Assembly: GCA_023418505.1 (NCBI GenBank)
Contig: JAEZZR010000017.1
Span: 62,001-126,000, forward strand
DNA from: Actinomycetes bacterium
GTDB lineage: Bacteria; Actinomycetota; Actinomycetes; Mycobacteriales; Mycobacteriaceae
DNA: 64,000 nucleotides
Reading direction: 5' to 3'
The notes below the pieces were generated by a model. The model had not been told where the DNA came from, searched no databases, and saw only the letters and a program-made list of their open reading frames with translations. Each line of letters opens with the position of its first letter. Position 1 is the first letter of the stretch. Both the position numbers and the translations under genes were made by a program. Below are positions 43,738 through 53,528 of this stretch, piece by piece.

Positions 43738-46338
43738 TTACTCCTCGCCTCCTGCGCCTGATGCATCAGCATCGGCGGTTGTAGCCGAGGTGCCACCCGG
43801 GCGAGTATTCACCACTTCCAACGTTCCGGTTTCAGAAACCTTGGATGCGGTTTCTTCGCCTTCTTGTTCCACGTTGCGGTCAATGGCAAGCACTTCATTG
43901 CCTTCGGCGAGGTTAACCAAGCGTACGCCCTTAGTAGCTCGCGACGTCGCGCGGATCTCATTGACCCGAGTGCGGATGATATCGCCGGCGCTGGTAACGG
44001 CGAAGATTTCATCGTCGTTATCCACCACCAAGGCACCCATTAGGCGACCGCGCTTCTTGTCGTACTTCAAAGTCAGTACGCCGACACCACCACGCTTTTG
44101 TGCAGTGTATTCGCTCAGCTTGGTCTTCTTGCCGTAGCCACCGGTGGTAACCACCAACAAATCTTGGTCTTCTTCAACGACCACCATGGACAGCAGTTTG
44201 TCGTCGCCCTTGAAGCGCATACCTTGCACGCCCGCAGTGGCGCGACCCATTGGGCGCAGGGCGTCGTCGTTAGCTTCAAAACGAATTGCTTGACCCTGCT
44301 CGGAGATCAGCAAGATGTCATTGTCGGCGTGGCAGAGGCGGGCACCAATCAGCGAGTCTCCTTCGCGCAAGTTAATGGCGATCAGACCTGCGGAACGCGC
44401 AGACTCGTAGTCTTCCAGACGCGACTTCTTGATCTTGCCTTCGTTGGTAGCCAGCACCAAGTAAGGGGCGTCGGTATAGGAGCTGATCTGCAGCACTTCT
44501 GCGATCTTCTCCCCTGGCTGGAACTCCAGCAGGTTCGCTACGTGCTGCCCACGAGCGGCTCGCGTTGCCTCTGGCAATTCGTAGGCCTTCAGGCGGTAGA
44601 CGCGGCCTAGGTTGGTGAAGAACAGGATCCAATCGTGGGTGGAGCACACGAAGAAGTGACGAATAATGTCGTCCTGCTTCAGGTCTGCCCCGCGCACACC
44701 CTTACCGCCGCGACGTTGCGCCTTGTAGGCATCGACCTTGGTGCGCTTGGCATATCCAGTCGACGTGATCGTAACCACCACGTTTTCACGAGCGATGAGG
44801 TCTTCTTCGGTGACGTCGCCGTCGGCAGCGACAATTTGCGTACGACGCTCGTCGCCGTATTTTTCTACAACCTCGAGGAGCTCTTCCTTCACGATGAGGC
44901 GCTGGCGCTCTGGCTTGGCCAGAATATCCTTCAGATCAGCGATTTCTTCTTCGATTGCTGCCAATTCATCGATGATCTTCTGGCGCTCGAGGGCAGCCAG
45001 ACGACGCAGCTGCATCGCGAGGATGGCATCTGCCTGCACCTCGTCGATGTCCAGCAAGTCAATCAAGCCAGTGCGTGCGGTATCAACGGTGGCCGAGTTG
45101 CGGATTAACGCAATAACCTCGTCCAACATATCCAGTGCTTTAACCAGACCACGCAACAGGTGCGCGCGCTTTTCCTTCTCATCCAAGCGGAACTGCGTAC
45201 GCCGGATAATCACTTCGATCTGGTGGTCAACGTACTGGCGCACCATCTGATCGATGCGCAGCGTACGTGGCACGCCATCGACGATGGACAGCATGTTCGC
45301 ACCGAAGCTGGTTTGCAGCTGCGAGTGCTTGTACAGGTTGTTCAGCACCACACGCGGCACGGCATCGCGCTTGAGTCGAACGACGATACGCAAGCCCCAC
45401 TTCAGGTTGGATTCATCGTCGATCGAGGCAATACCAGCAAGGCGACCGTCTTTTACCTGGTCAGCGATGTTTGCGATCATGCGATCCGGATTGACCTGGT
45501 AAGGCAATTCGGTAATCACAATCGACTGGCGGTTGCCCTCTTGTTCGATTTCAGTAACACCGCGCATGCGGATGGAACCACGGCCAGTGGTGTAGGCCTC
45601 TTTAATGCCCTTATCGCCTACGATCTGAGCGGCAGTTGGGAAGTCCGGGCCTTTAATGCGTTCCATCACGGCATCGAGAGCCGTCTTTTCATCAGCATCT
45701 GGGTTATCCAGGCACCAGGTGATGGCGTCGGCAACTTCTCGCAAGTTATGTGGCGGGATGTTGGTTGCCATACCGACGGCAATACCGCCGGAGCCATTCA
45801 TCAACAGCTGTGGCACACGCGAAGGTAGCACCATTGGTTCAGTGGTGCGGCCATCGTAGTTGGGCTGGAAATCTACGGTGTTTTCGCGAATATCGCGCAC
45901 CATTTCCATGGCCAGTGGGGTCAGACGCGCCTCGGTGTAACGCATAGCTGCCGGGCCGTCGTCACCGCGGGAACCGAAGTTACCGTGGCCGTCGATTAGC
46001 GGGTAACGCATCGACCATGGCTGTGCCATACGCACCATGGTGTAGTAAATCGCGGTATCACCATGTGGGTGGTAGTTACCCATGGTGTCCGAAACCGGCT
46101 TCGCGGACTTCACATAGCCACGTTCTGGCCGGTAGCCGTTGTCGAACATGGCATAGAGGATGCGACGGTGTACTGGCTTCAGACCATCGCGCACCTCAGG
46201 CAACGCACGGCCAACAATAACGCTCATCGCGTAGTCGATATAGCTCGACTGCATTTCCGCGTTAATGTCGATCGGACGAATCTTATCGTCGTCTGGAGTG
46301 GCACCGAATAGGGTGCCGTCGTTTGTTTGATCGCTCAC
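43738..46338 (-). CDS. gyrA: DNA gyrase subunit A
   Basis: An 866-residue gyrase A subunit. It cuts and rejoins DNA during supercoiling with GyrB. The N-terminal part has the quinolone-determining region HPHGDTAIYYTMVRMAQPWSMRYP (in part) and the active Tyr in AMRYTEARLT; the C-terminal half has six-bladed propeller repeats with the GyrA-box QRRGGKG. An Ala/Asp/Glu-rich tail follows. The segment HGDTAIYYTMVRM shows Thr/Ala/Ile in the usual Ser83-type region, which should be compared with susceptible relatives before any resistance claim. Confidence 0.97.
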   Translation of the reverse strand: MSDQTNDGTLFGATPDDDKIRPIDINAEMQSSYIDYAMSVIVGRALPEVRDGLKPVHRRILYAMFDNGYRPERGYVKSAKPVSDTMGNYHPHGDTAIYYTMVRMAQPWSMRYPLIDGHGNFGSRGDDGPAAMRYTEARLTPLAMEMVRDIRENTVDFQPNYDGRTTEPMVLPSRVPQLLMNGSGGIAVGMATNIPPHNLREVADAITWCLDNPDADEKTALDAVMERIKGPDFPTAAQIVGDKGIKEAYTTGRGSIRMRGVTEIEQEGNRQSIVITELPYQVNPDRMIANIADQVKDGRLAGIASIDDESNLKWGLRIVVRLKRDAVPRVVLNNLYKHSQLQTSFGANMLSIVDGVPRTLRIDQMVRQYVDHQIEVIIRRTQFRLDEKEKRAHLLRGLVKALDMLDEVIALIRNSATVDTARTGLIDLLDIDEVQADAILAMQLRRLAALERQKIIDELAAIEEEIADLKDILAKPERQRLIVKEELLEVVEKYGDERRTQIVAADGDVTEEDLIARENVVVTITSTGYAKRTKVDAYKAQRRGGKGVRGADLKQDDIIRHFFVCSTHDWILFFTNLGRVYRLKAYELPEATRAARGQHVANLLEFQPGEKIAEVLQISSYTDAPYLVLATNEGKIKKSRLEDYESARSAGLIAINLREGDSLIGARLCHADNDILLISEQGQAIRFEANDDALRPMGRATAGVQGMRFKGDDKLLSMVVVEEDQDLLVVTTGGYGKKTKLSEYTAQKRGGVGVLTLKYDKKRGRLMGALVVDNDDEIFAVTSAGDIIRTRVNEIRATSRATKGVRLVNLAEGNEVLAIDRNVEQEGEETASKVSETGTLEVVNTRPGGTSATTADADASGAGGEE

Positions 46339-46393
46339 GACATTCCAGTTTACGGCGTTTTACAGGGCGCTTACGACGATAACCGTCAGTTTT

Positions 46394-46437
46394 TGATACC
46401 AGTCTGATACCAAGTGAAGAGTTTGCACGCTTATACT
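46394..46437 (+). promoter_or_regulatory. Promoter with tandem direct repeats for the RHH gene
   Basis: TGATACCA occurs at 46394-46401 and 46405-46412, 11 bases apart, just upstream of TATACT (46432-46437). The ATG at 46445 lies where transcription would begin, so the mRNA is probably leaderless. Direct repeats one helical turn apart are typical ribbon-helix-helix operators. Confidence 0.6.
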
Positions 46438-46444
46438 GGCCGAT

Positions 46445-46672
46445 ATGGCAATGACACTTCGGCTAACGCAAAACCAAGATGCTGCCTTGACCTTGTTGGC
46501 ACGCACCCAGGGGCTATCAAAACAAGAAGCAGCAGCACAGGCGATCGTAGAGACAGCCGCAAGGCATGTTCGTCTGACGGAAATTCGGCAACTAGCTAAA
46601 GCCGAGGTTTCCTCTTACCGCCAGCTGCACTATCGGCTGTTAGCAGAATCGGACTTGGGCTCTAACGAATAG
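46445..46672 (+). CDS. Ribbon-helix-helix (CopG-like) antitoxin-type protein
   Basis: A 75-residue protein opening MTLRLTQNQDAALTLLARTQG, the beta strand plus helix of a ribbon-helix-helix DNA-binding fold, then SKQEAAAQAIVETAARH and a basic C-terminal helix. Similar small proteins in actinobacteria pair with Doc/Fic-type toxins. It is divergent from gyrA and four bases upstream of a Doc-like gene. It probably represses its own promoter through the TGATACCA repeats. Confidence 0.65.
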   Translation: MAMTLRLTQNQDAALTLLARTQGLSKQEAAAQAIVETAARHVRLTEIRQLAKAEVSSYRQLHYRLLAESDLGSNE

Positions 46673-46676
46673 TGGT

Positions 46677-47039
46677 GTGCCTGTGGATCCCTACTCCCCT
46701 ATTAATGCGCTGGGTTCGTTGAATGCTCCGGTTGGCGCTAGCCCCTTGGGCGCGACGACCTTGACTGCCGAAGAAGTGTTACTTATCGCAGATGAAGTGT
46801 GCGAACAATTCCACACCAGAATTTCGAATATCGCTGCGATTCCAGTTCTCGCTGCGGCACTGGATCCGGCAATCGCTGGTATCTCGGTGTTTCCTGCCAC
46901 CAAGGAAGCAAAGCAGAAGTCTGCTGAATTTTTAACCACTACCGCCATGCAGCTACAGCCGTTAGAAGCTCATAATGATGTGCTCGCTGCTATTTTGTTG
47001 TGTGTGCAGCAACGAATGCTTCAAAGCGGTCTGCAATAG
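46677..47039 (+). CDS. Doc-like protein lacking the Fic active-site motif
   Basis: A 120-residue protein, GTG start, with LTAEEVLLIADEVC near residue 28, similar to the N-terminus of Doc toxins, and a C-terminal AHNDVLAAILLCVQQRML where Doc/Fic proteins have HPFxDGNKRT. The catalytic His-Phe-Asp-Gly-Asn-Lys-Arg motif is absent. It may be an inactive relic of a toxin or a protein with another task. Identification is tentative. Confidence 0.5.
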   Translation: MPVDPYSPINALGSLNAPVGASPLGATTLTAEEVLLIADEVCEQFHTRISNIAAIPVLAAALDPAIAGISVFPATKEAKQKSAEFLTTTAMQLQPLEAHNDVLAAILLCVQQRMLQSGLQ

Positions 47040-48159
47040 TTTTCGGTTGCCGCGCCCACCGGTTATGCCCTAAGGGTTCATCAATGAACTCGACTGGTGC
47101 TCCACCTGGATACCGCTTGGCTAGTGCTTGCGCGGAAGGTAGCGGACAATCCTCGTCACCGGCGCAAGTTAAAAATAGTACAGGAATAGTAATGACGGAC
47201 TGAATGTCTTCTGAAGCTTGTTCCTGGCAGCTTTCTGATGCAACCAGAGAATTATTCACCGAGCCTGTCGCCGAATTAGACATTGCATCCGGTGCTGGAT
47301 CCACAAACCATTGCCCTGTGCGGCCAAACCGACCCCATTGGGTAATCAAGGGCTTGGGTTGGCGACCATATCCGGCAATATCAAATTTCCCATCCGGCCA
47401 ATACCCTAAATACTTCGCGACCAGAGGCATCAAACGTGCACCGATCCGCAACCTTGTACGGATTTTTCCAGTGAAATGAATATGGTGAGGTTCGCCGGAG
47501 CCAACACAGAAGATGCCATCTACTTCGGGGAGCGGCGATATGACAGGATCGGTGTTGTGCTTGGCGGTGTCGGTAGCGCCGGTAGCGGTGGCTGAGTCGA
47601 TAGCAGCGGCTGGGTCGGTTGTGGCGGCAGCGTCGGATGGACCAGTAACCTCCCCGACTGCAGAACGCTTATCGTAATTGGTCTGCTCCACGGCTAACGC
47701 GGCATAGAGGGTCGCTACTTGGCCGCCTAGTGAATGACACAAGAAGTAGACCGGCAAATCGTCGCCGAATGTTTCACGTGAAACATCGACTGCAGTCCGA
47801 TAATCCTCATTTACTAAATCTGGATAACCCCAGCCGTAACCTTCCTTGGCAACAGCGGTTTGCTCCCCCTGCCCACGAAGTTCAGCGGCGAGAACGGAAA
47901 ATCCTCGCTGGCTCAATTCTTCTGCGATAGGACGGAAATACCGTGCTCCCATGCCAAAACCGGGCCAGATAATGACAATCCCCCGGGATGCATCAGCATC
48001 TACCGAGGGATAAAGAACATAGGGCGTAACGGATCCATCAGGCAAGGTAACGGTCTTGGTCTGACCGCTTTGGATCCGAACTGCGTCGTTCGCTTCATTT
48101 TGCTTCTGACCTTCGTGGTGCGTGCGTGCTTGTTTTGGGGTGCTAGTCATATCTCGCAC
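46990..48159 (-). CDS. Alpha/beta hydrolase (COG4757-like)
   Basis: A 389-residue hydrolase. IIWPGFGMGARYFRPIAEELSQRGF is the oxyanion segment, CHSLGGQ carries the nucleophile Ser, and GHNRWAR holds the likely His. Two Ala/Thr/Ser-rich inserts (about 175-212 and 297-320) make it longer than relatives. A perfect parS site (47770-47785) encodes VSRET in the sequence DVSRETFGDD. The start may be ATG 48150 (MTSTPK). Substrate unknown. Confidence 0.8.
   Translation of the reverse strand: MRDMTSTPKQARTHHEGQKQNEANDAVRIQSGQTKTVTLPDGSVTPYVLYPSVDADASRGIVIIWPGFGMGARYFRPIAEELSQRGFSVLAAELRGQGEQTAVAKEGYGWGYPDLVNEDYRTAVDVSRETFGDDLPVYFLCHSLGGQVATLYAALAVEQTNYDKRSAVGEVTGPSDAAATTDPAAAIDSATATGATDTAKHNTDPVISPLPEVDGIFCVGSGEPHHIHFTGKIRTRLRIGARLMPLVAKYLGYWPDGKFDIAGYGRQPKPLITQWGRFGRTGQWFVDPAPDAMSNSATGSVNNSLVASESCQEQASEDIQSVITIPVLFLTCAGDEDCPLPSAQALAKRYPGGAPVEFIDEPLGHNRWARQPKTIADRFEAFVAAHTTK
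47770..47785. other. parS site inside a hydrolase gene
   Basis: TGTTTCACGTGAAACA, the perfect consensus for ParB binding, lies within coding sequence about 12 kb from parAB and 8 kb from dnaA. Confidence 0.92.
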
Positions 48160-48208
48160 CGTACCCGCAGCACGAAGGTCGCGTAGCCGATTCGCGATGG
48201 ATTAACGG

Positions 48209-50248
48209 CTAAACGTCTAGGAAGCGAACATCCTTCGCGTTTCGGGTAATGAAGGAACGGCGCGAAGCCACATCGTCGCCCATCAAGATAGAGAACAACT
48301 CATCTGCACGCTGCGCATCTTCTAGAGCTACGCGACGCAACACACGGTTTTCTGGATCCATGGTGGTTTCCCAGAGCTCGGAGGCATTCATCTCGCCAAG
48401 ACCCTTGTAGCGCTGGATGCCATCATCCTTGTTGATCTTGCGACCTTGCTCTAGACCTTCATCAAGCAGCTGGTTGCGCTCTTCATCGGAGTACGCATAA
48501 CCAGGTTCACCCTTAGCCCACTTCAACTTGTACAGCGGTGGCTGTGCCAGATAGACGTGACCTTCTTCAATCAGTGGACGCATCAAGCGGAACAGCAAAG
48601 TCAACAGCAAGGTAGCAATGTGCTGGCCGTCGACGTCCGCGTCGGCCATCAGCACAATCTTGTGATACCGCAGCTTGGAGATATCAAACTCGTCGTGAAT
48701 GCCCGTACCCAATGCAGTGATGATCGCCTGTACTTCGGCGGTCTTCAAAGTCTTATCCAAGCGAGCTTTTTCCACATTCAGGATCTTGCCGCGGAGAGGC
48801 AAAATAGCCTGGAACATCGAGTTGCGGCCACCCTTAGCGGAACCACCTGCGGAGTCGCCCTCCACCACGAACAATTCAGACTGCTTTGGATCCTTCGAAC
48901 GGCAGTCCGCAAGCTTGCCTGGCAGACCACCCAAATCGGTAGCAGACTTACGGCGCACCAGATCGCGAGCCTTACGGGCAGCCTGGCGTGCGTGTGCAGA
49001 AGCAATCGCCTTGTTGATGATCGCCTTTGCTTCAGCGGGATTAGCCTCGAGCCAATGGCTGATGTGCTCGTTGGTCATGCGCTGCACAAACGAACGAATT
49101 TCTGTGTTACCCAGCTTGGTCTTGGTCTGACCTTCGAACTGTGGATCGCCTACTCGCACCGAAATCACTGCTGCGAGACCCTCGCGGCAGTCGTCACCCG
49201 TAAGGTTCGGTTCTTTGTCTTTCAGCAACTTGTGCTCGCGGGCGTAACGGTTCATCAAGGAGGTCAAAGCCGCACGGAAACCTTCTTCGTGGGTACCACC
49301 CTCGAAGGTATTAATGGTGTTCGCGAAGGTATGAACAGACTGGCTGTAGCCCGAATTCCACTGCATGGCGATCTCGACCTCATGATCGTCGCCAGTAGCT
49401 TCAAAGCTAATGATCGAAGGGTGGATCTCCGTCTTCGACTTATTTAGCGCCTCGACGTAATCTTTCAGGCCATTCGGGAAGTGGAACACAACCTTCTTAA
49501 TCTTCGGCTGCTTTTCCTTTTCCTGCTTTTCGGCTTCCTGCTCTTCAGCATCTTTAGCCACGGCAGCTGCTTCAGAGTCCAATTCCGCAGCCAGCTTTTC
49601 AGCTTCTAAGTCAGCTTCCGATACCCGCTCGTCGATAAGCGTAATCGTCAAGCCCTTGTTCAAAAATGCCATCTCGCGCAGACGACGGGAAATGGTATCG
49701 AAGTCGAACGTCGTGGTTTCGAAGATCTCTGGATCTGGCCAGAAACGAACCGTGGTGCCCGAACCGCGAGCTTTCTTGCCCTGAACGAGTTCGTCGGGAA
49801 CCGCGCGGGTGAAATTCTGCTCCCAGACGTAACCGTCACGAGTAATCTCTGCCTCCACGCGGGTAGACAGCGCGTTGACCACCGAAATACCCACACCGTG
49901 GAGACCACCCGACACGGCGTAAGAATCGGAGTCGAACTTACCGCCGGCGTGCAGCTGCGTCATAACTACCTGCACCGTAGGCGCACCAGAGGGGTGCATC
50001 TCGACGGGAATACCACGACCATCATCGGTAACCTGGACTCCCCCATCAGCCAACAACGTCACCTGGACGTTCGTGGCGTAGCCCGCCATCGCTTCATCGA
50101 CTGAGTTATCTACAACTTCCCACACCAAGTGGTGCAGGCCGCGTTCACCGGTAGAACCGATATACATACCTGGCCGCTTCCGCACTGCCTCGAGGCCCTC
50201 GAGGATCGTGATGGAAGAGGCATCATAAGACTTATCGCTTGCTACCAC
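48209..50248 (-). CDS. gyrB: DNA gyrase subunit B
   Basis: A 679-residue ATPase subunit of gyrase. The GHKL ATPase has EVVDNSVDEA, DDGRGIPV and GGLHGVGISVVNALS; the Toprim domain has EGDSAGGSAKGGR and DADVDGQHI. A Lys/Glu-rich insert (about 215-250) interrupts the ATPase/transducer region, as in other actinobacteria. It follows dciA by about 200 bases of AT-rich sequence that probably holds its promoter. gyrA is not adjacent; a hydrolase and the RHH/Doc pair lie between. Confidence 0.97.
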   Translation of the reverse strand: MVASDKSYDASSITILEGLEAVRKRPGMYIGSTGERGLHHLVWEVVDNSVDEAMAGYATNVQVTLLADGGVQVTDDGRGIPVEMHPSGAPTVQVVMTQLHAGGKFDSDSYAVSGGLHGVGISVVNALSTRVEAEITRDGYVWEQNFTRAVPDELVQGKKARGSGTTVRFWPDPEIFETTTFDFDTISRRLREMAFLNKGLTITLIDERVSEADLEAEKLAAELDSEAAAVAKDAEEQEAEKQEKEKQPKIKKVVFHFPNGLKDYVEALNKSKTEIHPSIISFEATGDDHEVEIAMQWNSGYSQSVHTFANTINTFEGGTHEEGFRAALTSLMNRYAREHKLLKDKEPNLTGDDCREGLAAVISVRVGDPQFEGQTKTKLGNTEIRSFVQRMTNEHISHWLEANPAEAKAIINKAIASAHARQAARKARDLVRRKSATDLGGLPGKLADCRSKDPKQSELFVVEGDSAGGSAKGGRNSMFQAILPLRGKILNVEKARLDKTLKTAEVQAIITALGTGIHDEFDISKLRYHKIVLMADADVDGQHIATLLLTLLFRLMRPLIEEGHVYLAQPPLYKLKWAKGEPGYAYSDEERNQLLDEGLEQGRKINKDDGIQRYKGLGEMNASELWETTMDPENRVLRRVALEDAQRADELFSILMGDDVASRRSFITRNAKDVRFLDV

Positions 50249-50449
50249 GGTAAAGCCGGTCTCCTTCTGACAAAAATTCTGAAATTTAAATCTTAGACCA
50301 TAATACCCCTTAAATCAGTAGGTCCCCACTGAAGCGGCCTCTGAACGCCTAAAAACGGCAAATAAACGGCAAAACGGCGAAAATATAAAAATATCAACCG
50401 GCGAGCTAAGCGATAAACGTGATTTGAGCCATATCAGAGTGGTGAAAAT

Positions 50450-51097
50450 CTACCCGTAAGTGTCACGTGGCCCGCGACCTTTAATGTGGAGCCGCCCTTT
50501 ACGCCAACTCGGCGCTTTTGGTCCCAAGATCCGCAGTTGGTCGATCACGCCGTCGCCTACTTCCACGGCAATCTTGCTCAAAATCTCCGACTGCATCAGC
50601 CGCAGCTGAGTCGCCCACGCAGTAGAGGCACATTCAACCACCAACACACCGTCTGAAAACTCACGTACTTCCGTGTTGGCAGCTAGTACATCGCCCACGA
50701 TCGCAGGCCACCGAGTCATGATCGCTCCATGAGCAATATTGCGTCGCCAATGCCGTTCCTTGGCCTGCTGCGCAAAAATATCACCTAACAGCGCTGGCCG
50801 ACGTTCTTTACGAACTGGCACTTTCACACCGCGATTACGCAACAACCGCTCCGGAATGGGCATACCGCGCACGTCTTTGACCTGCGGTTTTTCTGGCTTA
50901 GCTGCAGCATCGGCATCAACAGCAGCACCGGCATCAGCGGCACCAGCACCGGCGGCAAACTTCGTACCCGTTAAATCCACATTGGACCGCACCGGCCGCA
51001 ATAACGATGGCGGTTTAAATCCCTGGTCTTTAGCATGCTGCCGCATGTGCTGGAACGTCTGCGTAACCAGATCCTCTTCCGGCTGCGGATTATTCAT
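50450..51097 (-). CDS. dciA: DciA-family protein (DUF721)
   Basis: A protein of about 215 residues. The conserved DUF721/KH-like domain is in the C-terminal half (GAIMTRWPAIVGDVLAANTEV, LVVECASTAWATQLRLMQ). DciA helps load the replicative helicase DnaB in bacteria lacking DnaC. Start 51097 (MNNPQPEED) is chosen because ATGAATAA overlaps the recF stop by eight bases, the same coupling seen at rodA-pbpA. An Ala/Asp-rich stretch separates the N-terminus from the domain. Confidence 0.85.
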   Translation of the reverse strand: MNNPQPEEDLVTQTFQHMRQHAKDQGFKPPSLLRPVRSNVDLTGTKFAAGAGAADAGAAVDADAAAKPEKPQVKDVRGMPIPERLLRNRGVKVPVRKERRPALLGDIFAQQAKERHWRRNIAHGAIMTRWPAIVGDVLAANTEVREFSDGVLVVECASTAWATQLRLMQSEILSKIAVEVGDGVIDQLRILGPKAPSWRKGRLHIKGRGPRDTYG

Positions 51098-52325
51098 CGC
51101 GTGCATCCTGATCAGCGACGCGGTTTTCGTCGTCAAGCACCGAAATTCGACCTGAATCGGTATCGCGTACCGTCACCACATGGGTATCCACGCCTACCGT
51201 CGCGGCAGCCTCGCGCAGCGCCTCGGGCAATTCCTCTCCCACCGCGGAAGTAATAAGTACCTGTTCGGCTTCCACCGCGATTTTGATCAGCGCTTCACGA
51301 CGGGCGCGGTCCAATTCGGAGAACACGTCATCGAGAATCAAAATCGGTTCGGGGCCTTCATCTTTGAGCAATTGATACGCCGCGAGCCGCAGCGACAACG
51401 CAAAAGACCAGGTCTCACCGTGGCTGGCAAAACCCTTGGCTGGGGTATTACCCAAAATCAGATCCAGATCATCGCGGTGCGGACCCACCAAGGACATGCC
51501 GCGGTCGATTTCTTTCTGACGCAGCTGAGACAGCGACATCAAAAGCAGTGCTTCTACCTCGGCTTCTCTATCTGCTGGCGACGTTTGCTGGTCTACCGCC
51601 ATGCCATCTAGCTGCGGCCGATAAGCAATCGAAGCAGGACGCGATGCTGGAGCCAACGTCGCATAAGCACCAGCCACCAACGGCTGTAATGCAGCCACTA
51701 AATCTGCGCGAGCCACCATGATCTTGGCTCCTACCCGCGCGAGTTGCTCGTCCCAACTATCCAACGTGGCTAAAGCTGCTTGCCCTTCGGCCGAATCATA
51801 GCCTCGTCGTAAAGCACTTCCTGCCCCTTTGAGCAGTGCATTTCTCTGGCGCAAGATGCGCTCGTATTCCAGGCGTGCGCCGGCGAGGTAGGGGCGTCGT
51901 AAAGCAGATAAGTCATCTAAAAAGCGGCGTCTACCTGCGGGATCGCCTTTAACAAGCTCTAAATCTTCCGGGGCGAACAGCACCGAACGCACGGTGCCCA
52001 ATAGCTCTCGAGGGCTATTCAAGCGCGTGCGGTTGATCTGAGCTAGGTTCGCGCCTTGGGCTTTCACCAGTAAGTGGGCGGTGAGCTCCCTACCGTCGTT
52101 GATCGCAGTGGCAGAAATCCGAGCCGAATTGGTACCCGCACGCACCAAAGGAGCATCAGAACTCACCCGGTGGGAAGACAGTGTAGCTAAGTAACCCACT
52201 GCCTCTACGATATTGGTCTTGCCATAGCCATTGCGTCCCGTGAAAACCGTAATTCCCGGTTGTAGATCCACGGAAAGCTCCGGCCAAGACCGAAAATCCC
52301 GCAACGAAAGATAGCGAAGATACAC
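51090..52325 (-). CDS. recF: Recombination mediator RecF
   Basis: A 411-residue SMC-like ATPase that helps load RecA on gapped DNA. Walker A is GRNGYGKTN (about 31-39), the signature and Walker B regions are FASHGETWSFALSLRLAAYQL and ILILDDVFSELD. It lies 12 bases after dnaN, in the dnaN-recF-dciA run. Confidence 0.96.
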   Translation of the reverse strand: MYLRYLSLRDFRSWPELSVDLQPGITVFTGRNGYGKTNIVEAVGYLATLSSHRVSSDAPLVRAGTNSARISATAINDGRELTAHLLVKAQGANLAQINRTRLNSPRELLGTVRSVLFAPEDLELVKGDPAGRRRFLDDLSALRRPYLAGARLEYERILRQRNALLKGAGSALRRGYDSAEGQAALATLDSWDEQLARVGAKIMVARADLVAALQPLVAGAYATLAPASRPASIAYRPQLDGMAVDQQTSPADREAEVEALLLMSLSQLRQKEIDRGMSLVGPHRDDLDLILGNTPAKGFASHGETWSFALSLRLAAYQLLKDEGPEPILILDDVFSELDRARREALIKIAVEAEQVLITSAVGEELPEALREAAATVGVDTHVVTVRDTDSGRISVLDDENRVADQDARDE

Positions 52326-52337
52326 CGCGCGCAGCTA

Positions 52338-53528
52338 TTAGCCTGGTAAACGCACTGGCATCAGCAAGTACGTGAAGTAGGTTTCTGGGGTTTTGAACAT
52401 GCCTTGCTCGTCGGCGGTAGGCATTTCCTCTGGCTCTGGAATCAGAATCGCAGGCCGGGATGCCTGGGTAAAGCCCATCACTACCCGATCGGTATCGATG
52501 GCATTCAAGCCGTCCTTGAGGTAGCCCGGGTTGAACGCGATCAGCAGGTCTTCGCCAAAGAAATCACAATCGATGACTTCCTCTGCGCGGCCAGCTTCAT
52601 CACCTTGAGCGGAAAGCACTACCTGCGATTCACTGAAATCCATACGGATCTGGGCATTGCGATCAGCAACCAAAGATACACGCTGAATCGCTTCCTTCAG
52701 TGGTTCGATCGCAATGGCTGCCATCGACGAATGTGCTTTAGGCAGCAGCGGACGGAACTTAGGGAATTCCGCATCAAGCAACCGCGTAGTGGTTTGGCGC
52801 TGAGCTGCAACAATGCCCAGCAAACCACCAGAGCCAATGGTGTTGCCTTCACTGCCATCGCCAAAGGCCAAGGTCACAGGATCAGAGCTGTGCGTATCCA
52901 GCGAACGTGCAGTCTCCGACAAGGTCTTGGCCGGAATCAGCAATTCTGCGTCACCTTCGGCAACCTGATCCCACTGGAAGGTGCGTACTGCCAGGCGGAA
53001 GCGGTCGGTAGCAGCCAAGGTAACTTCGTTGCCGGAGGTTTCCATGCGGATACCGGTCAACATTGGCAGGGTGTCATCTTTGCCTGCAGCTACTGCAATT
53101 TGGCTAATAGCCTGGGAAAACAGCTGTGGATCTAAAGTGCCAGTAGTAGCTGGTACTTCCGGCAACTTTGGGTAATCTTCCAAGGTCATGCTGGGCAGCT
53201 CGAACTTCGACTTGCCACAAGTGACCTTCACACTGCGTTCGTCTAGTGCAACTTCTACTGGAGCGTTCGGCAGCTTGCTCACAATATCGGAGAACAATTT
53301 GCCATTCACGGCAAAGCGGCCGGTTTCAGCTACTTCGGCAGCTAGGCGAATCTGGGTAGAGACTTCGTAATCGTAGCCCGCTACTTGTAATCCGTCGTGG
53401 TCAGCTTGGAAAACCATGCCGCGAAGAATTGGTTGGGTTGGCTTGGTTGGCAGGTTACGCGCTACCCAGGAAACTGCCTCAGAGAGGTCATCTTTTTGAG
53501 CTCTAAACCGCACGCTTGTTTGCTCCAT
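52338..53528 (-). CDS. dnaN: DNA polymerase III beta sliding clamp
   Basis: A 396-residue clamp. It shows the three repeated clamp domains, with FAVNGKLFSDIVSKLP, TDRFRLAV and the C-terminal YLLMPVRLPG that forms the partner-binding pocket. It keeps polymerase on DNA. It is separated from dnaA by a 410-base region. Confidence 0.97.
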   Translation of the reverse strand: MEQTSVRFRAQKDDLSEAVSWVARNLPTKPTQPILRGMVFQADHDGLQVAGYDYEVSTQIRLAAEVAETGRFAVNGKLFSDIVSKLPNAPVEVALDERSVKVTCGKSKFELPSMTLEDYPKLPEVPATTGTLDPQLFSQAISQIAVAAGKDDTLPMLTGIRMETSGNEVTLAATDRFRLAVRTFQWDQVAEGDAELLIPAKTLSETARSLDTHSSDPVTLAFGDGSEGNTIGSGGLLGIVAAQRQTTTRLLDAEFPKFRPLLPKAHSSMAAIAIEPLKEAIQRVSLVADRNAQIRMDFSESQVVLSAQGDEAGRAEEVIDCDFFGEDLLIAFNPGYLKDGLNAIDTDRVVMGFTQASRPAILIPEPEEMPTADEQGMFKTPETYFTYLLMPVRLPG

